Shown here piece by piece: positions 56,601 through 64,000 of a stretch of DNA of 64,000 bases. Source of the stretch: Aspidapion aeneum (Eukaryota; Arthropoda; Insecta; Coleoptera; Brentidae); contig OY755045.1 of assembly GCA_963576565.1 (NCBI GenBank), positions 43,542,409-43,606,408 of the forward strand, given 5' to 3'. Under the pieces are notes generated by a model. That model was not told the DNA's origin. It did not search any database and saw only the letters and a list, made by a program, of their open reading frames with translations. The position numbers were made by a program, and so were the translations under genes. Each line of letters opens with the position of its first letter. The first letter of the stretch is position 1.

Positions 56601-56707
56601 CATGCAGTTCAAAGCGAAATGAGAGTAACTGCAAAAAATTGATGGGCATTTTGGACTTAAAGATTCGTTACCTCAAAATTTAAATTCTTATAGATTTATT
56701 AAAACCA
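53641..56707. other. Non-coding DNA, nothing recognised
   Basis: Frames at 53558-53785, 54102-54416 (minus), 55986-56180 and 56424-56642 (plus) show no family likeness. A (TTA)n run lies near 54868-54886. A hAT-type end (CCGCCACTG) is at about 54550. Confidence 0.45.
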
Positions 56708-56957
56708 CGGATCACCAAACAAATCGTCGTTGATCTTACAAACTGACGTAACTCAAGTTTTAGGTAAAGTTTATATTGGATTTATATCTCTAAAAATGTT
56801 CTTGGATCGAATGATTTTTGTGCTATTTAAAGGATTTTTATGAGTTACGACACTTTGCTAGATGAAACAACGACACAAATAAGGTAGTATTATGGTCATC
56901 TCAAAACTGCTTTTTTTGAGATACGTCAGTTTGTAAGATCAACGACGAAATGATCCG
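56708..56957. mobile_element. Foldback MITE, 250 bp, CGGATCA ends
   Basis: CGGATCA, then AAATCGTCGTTGATCTTACA plus AACTGACGTA at the left is mirrored by TACGTCAGTTTGTAAGATCA plus ACGACGAAATGATCCG at the right. Arms are about 45 bp with few mismatches. The element sits 190 bp before the hexanucleotide array. Confidence 0.8.
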
Positions 56958-57145
56958 CGTTGTAAATGTCAAAATTAATGTGTTACATTTAAGTGCCAAT
57001 CCAATATTCTTACCAAAGAGGATTAACTCAGTTTCGCTTAAAATGCAGTTACAACCTTATTAGACAGGAGAACTTGACTTTGGAAAACCAAAGAAAACAG
57101 AAATTGGTTTGGAAGTCCCGTAACTATTCTGCAAATTCACAGTTC

Positions 57146-60100
57146 GATACTGATACTGATACTGATACTGATACTGATACTGATACTGATACTGATACTG
57201 ATACTGATACTGATACTGATACTGATACTGATACTGATACTGATACTGATACTGACACTGACACTGACACTGACACTGACACTGACACTGACACTGACAC
57301 TGACACTGACACTGACACTGACACTGACACTGACACTGACACTGACACTGACACTGACACTGACACTGACACTGACACTGACACTGACACTGACACTGAC
57401 ACTGACACTGACACTGACACTGACACTGACACTGACACTGACACTGACACTGACACTGACACTGACACTGACACTGACACTGACACTGACACTGACACTG
57501 ACACTGACACTGACACTGACACTGACACTGACACTGACACTGACACTGACACTGACACTGACACTGACACTGACACTGACACTGACACTGACACTGACAC
57601 TGACACTGACACTGACACTGACACTGACACTGACACTGACACTGACACTGACACTGACACTGACACTGACACTGACACTGACACTGACACTGACACTGAC
57701 ACTGACACTGACACTGACACTGACACTGACACTGACACTGACACTGACACTGACACTGACACTGACACTGACACTGACACTGACACTGACACTGACACTG
57801 ACACTGACACTGACACTGACACTGACACTGACACTGACACTGACACTGACACTGACACTGACACTGACACTGACACTGACACTGACACTGACACTGACAC
57901 TGACACTGACACTGACACTGACACTGACACTGACACTGACACTGACACTGACACTGACACTGACACTGACACTGACACTGACACTGACACTGACACTGAC
58001 ACTGACACTGACACTGACACTGACACTGACACTGACACTGACACTGACACTGAAACTGAAACTGAAACTGAAACTGAAACTGAAACTGAAACTGAAACTG
58101 AAACTGAAACTGAAACTGAAACTGAAACTGATACTGATACTGATACTGATACTGATACTGATACTGATACTGATACTGATACTGATACTGATACTGATAC
58201 TGATACTGATACTGATACTGATACTGATACTGATACTGATACTGATACTGATACTGATACTGATACTGATACTGATACTGATACTGATACTGATACTGAT
58301 ACTGATACTGATACTGATACTGATACTGATACTGATACTGATACTGATACTGATACTGATACTGATACTGATACTGATACTGATACTGATACTGATACTG
58401 ATACTGATACTGATACTGATACTGATACTGATACTGATACTGATACTGATACTGATACTGATACTGATACTGATACTGATACTGATACTGATACTGATAC
58501 TGATACTGATACTGATACTGATACTGATACTGATACTGATACTGATACTGATACTGATACTGATACTGATACTGATACTGATACTGATACTGATACTGAT
58601 ACTGATACTGATACTGATACTGATACTGATACTGATACTGATACTGATACTGATACTGATACTGATACTGATACTGATACTGATACTGATACTGATACTG
58701 ATACTGATACTGATACTGATACTGATACTGATACTGATACTGATACTGATACTGATACTGATACTGATACTGATACTGATACTGATACTGATACTGATAC
58801 TGATACTGATACTGATACTGATACTGATACTGATACTGATACTGATACTGATACTGATACTGATACTGATACTGATACTGATACTGATACTGATACTGAT
58901 ACTGATACTGATACTGATACTGATACTGATACTGATACTGATACTGATACTGATACTGATACTGATACTGATACTGATACTGATACTGATACTGATACTG
59001 ATACTGATACTGATACTGATACTGATACTGATACTGATACTGATACTGATACTGATACTGATACTGATACTGATACTGATACTGATACTGATACTGATAC
59101 TGATACTGATACTGATACTGATACTGATACTGATACTGATACTGATACTGATACTGATACTGATACTGATACTGATACTGATACTGATACTGATACTGAT
59201 ACTGATACTGATACTGATACTGATACTGATACTGATACTGATACTGATACTGATACTGATACTGATACTGATACTGATACTGATACTGATACTGATACTG
59301 ATACTGATACTGATACTGATACTGATACTGATACTGATACTGATACTGATACTGATACTGATACTGATACTGATACTGATACTGATACTGATACTGATAC
59401 TGATACTGATACTGATACTGATACTGATACTGATACTGATACTGATACTGATACTGATACTGATACTGATACTGATACTGATACTGATACTGATACTGAT
59501 ACTGATACTGATACTGATACTGATACTGATACTGATACTGATACTGATACTGATACTGATACTGATACTGATACTGATACTGATACTGATACTGATACTG
59601 ATACTGATACTGATACTGATACTGATACTGATACTGATACTGATACTGATACTGATACTGATACTGATACTGATACTGATACTGATACTGATACTGATAC
59701 TGATACTGATACTGATACTGATACTGATACTGATACTGATACTGATACTGATACTGATACTGATACTGATACTGATACTGATACTGATACTGATACTGAT
59801 ACTGATACTGATACTGATACTGATACTGATACTGATACTGATACTGATACTGATACTGATACTGATACTGATACTGATACTGATACTGATACTGATACTG
59901 ATACTGATACTGATACTGATACTGATACTGATACTGATACTGATACTGATACTGATACTGATACTGATACTGATACTGATACTGATACTGATACTGATAC
60001 TGATACTGATACTGATACTGATACTGATACTGATACTGATACTGATACTGATACTGATACTGATACTGATACTGATACTGATACTGATACTGATACTGAT

Positions 60101-60930
60101 ACTGATACTGATACTGATACTGATACTGATACTGATACTGATACTGATACTGATACTGATACTGATACTGATACTGATACTGATACTGATACTGATACTG
60201 ATACTGATACTGATACTGATACTGATACTGATACTGATACTGATACTGATACTGATACTGATACTGATACTGATACTGATACTGATACTGATACTGATAC
60301 TGATACTGATACTGATACTGATACTGATACTGATACTGATACTGATACTGATACTGATACTGATACTGATACTGATACTGATACTGATACTGATACTGAT
60401 ACTGATACTGATACTGATACTGATACTGATACTGATACTGATACTGATACTGATACTGATACTGATACTGATACTGATACTGATACTGATACTGATACTG
60501 ATACTGATACTGATACTGATACTGATACTGATACTGATACTGATACTGATACTGATACTGATACTGATACTGATACTGATACTGATACTGATACTGATAC
60601 TGATACTGATACTGATACTGATACTGATACTGATACTGATACTGATACTGATACTGATACTGATACTGATACTGATACTGATACTGATACTGATACTGAT
60701 ACTGATACTGATACTGATACTGATACTGATACTGATACTGATACTGATACTGATACTGATACTGATACTGATACTGATACTGATACTGATACTGATACTG
60801 ATACTGATACTGATACTGATACTGATACTGATACTGATACTGATACTGATACTGATACTGATACTGATACTGATACTGATACTGATACTGATACTGATAC
60901 TGATACTGATACTGATACTGATACTGATAC
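57146..60930 (+). repeat. 3.8-kb hexanucleotide array (GATACT)n with GACACT and GAAACT blocks
   Basis: The array starts at GATACT 57146 and ends in a partial GATAC at 60930. It has four blocks, counted from position: 18 units of GATACT (57146-57253), 133 of GACACT (57254-58051), 13 of GAAACT (58052-58129) and 466 of GATACT (58130-60925). I saw no other variant and no change of register. The array is open in translation on both strands (poly Asp-Thr and Glu-Thr; poly Val-Ser), but these frames begin at GTG and TTG, not ATG, and are not proposed as genes. Confidence 0.97.
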
Positions 60931-61297
60931 GGGCAAATTAATATAAGAGATGCTTTTTTACTCTATTCACTCCGACCGGATGGCGGCGTCCGCATGATTC
61001 ATGCATCGCGTCGCACAATCGGATACTATTTGCCGCGCCTCAAAGGCACATACACACAAGCTCGCTCAGCCTCGCAGCGACACATGAGGATTGGTTCTTA
61101 AATGAATATGCATCTTAAAAAGAAATGAATGGATCCATGGCGGATCTGATGCCTTCCTAGCTAGCCTATTAGCACACTTTAAGTGAAGCCATGATAGATC
61201 ATCGTAGAAAACTGTTTTTTGTAAATATCTCAGAAACTCAAGATTCTACGGAGTTTTTCGTAATGACACAAATTATTAAGCAAAACACAATCTACTA
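60931..61297. other. Unassigned flank of the array
   Basis: 60960-61080 is GC-richer (GGATGGCGGCGTCCGCATGA and following) than its surroundings. No gene or known repeat is recognised. Confidence 0.45.
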
Positions 61298-63251
61298 TAC
61301 AGGGTGTCCCAGAACTAATGGTACATAGTTAAACTGTAGATTCCCTGGGTCAAAATATTACGATTTAGCCACACTAACTTCGTACTAACCGAGATACAGG
61401 GTGTTAAACTTAATTTTTTCAATTCGATTTTCTTTAATAACTTTTTTACTAATTAATATTTTTGCAAAAAATAACGAGCGTGTAAATTTTTTTATAACTG
61501 GCAAGACGATTCCGTTGAAAATTTTGGTGTACAATGTACAGGGTGTTCCTTGAACTACTACCATTGCATTAAAATCACTGTATTTTTTTGTGCCTCGGTG
61601 TATACCAGTTTTTATGTAAAATAATGGTTTTCCCATCCCTTTTATGTAAAAAAGTTATACTATTTTAAAGTCGCTCAGAGCAACGGGTTTTGAGATTTTT
61701 GCATTTAAAGGTTTTATTGCATGTGAGTGAAATGCCAAATTTATGTATGATACTTTCTTCAATTCTTTCTACTAATTAATATTTTTGCAAAAACTAACCA
61801 GCAAGTAGGTTTTTCTGAAATTTGCAAGACGATTCCGTTGAAAAAGTTGGTGTACAATGTACAGGGTGCTCTTTAGACCACTACCATTGCATTAAAATCA
61901 TCAGTGTATTTTTTTGTGTCTCGGTGTATACTTAAGCAGGTTTTTAAACAAAATATGATTTTAATTATTAAGTAATTTTACAAACAGTTCTGTAGTTTTA
62001 AGAAAGTTTTACAGAATAGACGCAGACAGCAACTTTATTGGATTTTATTGTTTTTTATTTTCAAAGCCTACTATAATAAACAATTTTAAGTTTGATTTAC
62101 TATTTGTCAATTTTAAAATTTTAACTTTGTTGCTGGTTTATATTTTTTTAAATAAATAATAAAATATCAATTTTATTAATAATTATAATTTTCTTTCAAA
62201 ACAATAAAAAAATAGTTGCATTAATAAAGTATACGTACTTACCATTTTTACAAACATTAATACGAAGAAGTTTTTGTTCCTCATTAAAAACATCGCCCTA
62301 CACAGTTGCCATAACGGACAATAATTTACAATTGTTTTAACACACTTATGATAATTCAAGAACCATCCTGTATATTTTTTAACTTAATATTTCCTAAGAA
62401 AACATCCAATCTTAAAATGTTATAAAAAATTATTGATTATAGCCAATATGTATGAAGTGGGTAAGAATTTAATCAAAAATCTTTTACGCACACAATAAAA
62501 ACTTATAATTTAAATATCTTAAAAACCGTTGCTCTAAGCGAGATCTAAACACCATAACTTTTTCACTTAAAAAAAAAATAAAAAATTAATGTTTTTTATA
62601 GAATCTTGTATACACCGAGGAACAAAAAAGTTAGACCTATTTTAATGTAACGGTACCGAGCCAGAGAACACCCTGTATAATATTTTTATTTTTTTTAACC
62701 AAAATTAAATTGTCCATGCCCAAAAATCACCAAACCCAATTTTTGTGCAAAATTATTAATTAGTAGAAAGAATTGAAGAAAGTATCGTACATAAATTAGG
62801 CAGATCACTCACATGCAATAAAAATATTCTATGCAAAAAACTCAAAAACCGTTGCTCTGAGCGACTTTAAAATAGTATAACTTTTTTACATAAAAAGGAT
62901 GGGAAAACCATTATTTTACATAAAAACTGGTATACACTGAGGCACAAAAAAAATATACTGATTTTTATGCAATGGTAGTGGTCCAAGGAACATCCTGTAC
63001 ACTGTGCATTAAATTTTTCAACGGAATCGTCTTGCCAAGTTAAAAAAAACTTACTCGCTGGTTTGTTTTTTCAAAAATATTAATTAGTAAAAAAGTTATT
63101 AAAGAAAATCGAATTAAAAAAATAAAGTTTAACACCCTGTATCTCGGTTAATTTAAACTTTTGGACTAAGGTAAGTATGACTAAATCGTAATATTTTGAC
63201 CCAAGGAAGCTATAGTTTAACCATGTACCATTAGTTCTGGGACACCCTGTA
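61298..63251. mobile_element. Large foldback element, TACAGGGTGTCCCAG ends, arms of about 500 bp
   Basis: TACAGGGTGTCCCAGAACTA at 61298 is mirrored at 63251, and the arms stay alignable for about 500 bp (61298-61800 against 62750-63251). Shared phrases are GGGTCAAAATATTACGATTT, ACCGAGATACAGGGTGTTAA, GGCAAGACGATTCCGTTGAA, ACCAGTTTTTATGTAAAATA and AGTCGCTCAGAGCAACGG. TA is present on both sides. The centre has a third partial copy (61770-61960). Non-coding; the minus frame 61385-61636 is a by-product. Confidence 0.85.
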
Positions 63252-63334
63252 TAACAAAAACCGCATATTGATGCAATGCTCCTTTAAAAAGTTAGCATTT
63301 AAAATTTTTTTAATTGTTAAACAGTTCGTTAGAG

Positions 63335-63570
63335 TATCGAACACTATTTTATCTGAAAATTTTATAAGAATCGGATCAGCGGTTTAGGTGCTATCGTGTT
63401 ACGGATAGATATACACATACAGACACAGACATCACGACGATATTGCTATTGAGTATCTAACACTATTTTATCTGAAAATTTTATAAGAATCGGATCAGAA
63501 GTTTAGGCGCTATCTTGTTACAGACAGATATACACGCACACACAGACAGACATCACGACGATATTGCCAA
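63335..63570. repeat. Two tandem units of about 117 bp with ACAGACA ends
   Basis: Both units contain CACTATTTTATCTGAAAATT, TTATAAGAATCGGATCAG, GGTGCTATCGTGTTAC-like, GATATACAC, CACAGACA and ATCACGACGATATTGC. They resemble the AAATCGG...ACAG part of the Helentron-like repeat at 26.3 kb in layout, not in sequence. Confidence 0.75.
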
Positions 63571-63780
63571 GATAGGTCAAAATACACCCAAATATCACAT
63601 GCACGGCATTATCTCAAAGAAAATTTGTTCGTCGAAAATAATATTGCTCATCATGAAATTATGATTAACCGTGTTTCACCCAGTTTAAGAAAAATAACAA
63701 ATTTCATCACGCGTGTCGATTTTTTTTACGCCGAACTGTCTTAAACATTTACAGGTGTTTTTACACCTTACGAAGTTAGT

Positions 63781-63981
63781 ATGTGGATTAAAAATAAAAG
63801 TCTATACTTACCTAATATTAAAACAATCTTTTTCGACAGGTGTGTATGGATCAACCTGATGTATGCCGACGATCAACCCATAATAAGTAATAAAAATAAT
63901 GAGACACATACCATTATGGACGTAAAATATGTTTTGATAAAGTTTTATAAAGACATAAAAATATTTTTAAAAATTTTATAA
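63781..63981 (+). pseudogene. Possible reverse transcriptase fragment with YADD
   Basis: The 66-residue frame contains WINLMYADDQPIISNKNNET. LMYADDQ.II.N is the form of the catalytic motif in some non-LTR reverse transcriptases, with the two Asp residues at the active site. There is no further RT text on either side; the rest of the frame is AT-rich and Lys/Ile-rich. It could be a decayed LINE scrap or a coincidence. Confidence 0.35.
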
Positions 63982-64000
63982 TTAATTAACCAATGGAATG
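63982..64000. other. End of window
   Basis: Too short to interpret. Confidence 0.5.

Noticed and set aside
56993..60946. 1317-codon (Asp-Thr)n and 1270-codon (Val-Ser)n open frames
   Set aside because: They are produced by a 6-bp unit that contains no stop in these frames, and they begin at GTG and TTG with no ATG before the repeat. Reported as a satellite array only.

Overview
This is a stretch of eukaryotic, almost certainly insect, genomic DNA: AT-rich, intron-like, and built mostly from decayed transposable elements. The evidence is a coding exon that ends at a consensus splice donor, non-LTR retrotransposon, Penelope, mariner and pogo remnants of animal type, many MITEs with TA or 8-bp target duplications, and recurrent ACAGGGTG-type repeat ends that are common in insect genomes. 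The order cannot be fixed by eye; a repeat-rich genome such as a beetle's fits, but that is a guess. No bacterial operons, rRNA, tRNA or CRISPR arrays are visible.

Layout. 1-1593: upstream or 5' UTR DNA with a possible TATA box. 1594-1944: the only convincing host coding sequence, a 117-codon first exon of an unrecognised Met/Gly/Ser-rich protein, followed by GTAAGT. No further host exon was found, so most of the window may be one very long intron or the intergenic DNA after it. 2.1-6.6 kb: hairpin MITEs and AT-rich DNA. 6.6-9.3 kb: antisense, 5'-truncated non-LTR element (here family 1, RTE-like). 11.9-13.2 kb: non-LTR family 2 with a (GATA)-type tail. 14.6-16.3 kb: second family-1 copy split by two MITEs. 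17.1-19.0 kb: hAT-like element with a perfect 8-bp duplication. 19.0-19.5 kb: foldback element. 21.5-22.4 kb: dead mariner. 23.9-24.1 kb: perfect 68-bp-arm palindrome. 24.2-24.9 kb: degenerate TTTCGA-rich repeat field. 25.4-27.1 kb: family-2 LINE fragments interrupted by a Helentron-like unit and bounded by inverted repeats. 27.5-28.4 kb: antisense family 2. 29.0-29.7 kb: direct repeats bracketing a possible small exon. 32-39 kb: a diverged repeat array carrying three identifiable insertions. 40.1-40.4 kb: GC-rich nested palindromes. 41.5-42.2 kb: an element with short hairpins in tandem and a truncated acidic reading frame. 44.0-44.4 kb: pogo/Tigger remnant. 44.9-47.9 kb: a nested cluster of one palindromic MITE family. 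48.2-49.0 kb: third family-1 copy. 50.1-51.3 kb: family 2 split by a Penelope GIY-YIG fragment. 57.1-60.9 kb: a 3.8-kb hexanucleotide array in four homogeneous blocks. 61.3-63.3 kb: a 1.95-kb foldback element. Near the right end there is a small reverse-transcriptase-like YADD fragment.

No cooperating set of genes is present. The information lies in the order of insertions: nested elements give a relative chronology, and several short palindromic or hairpin families deserve a genome-wide search. All family names come from reading motifs by eye, not from database searches.
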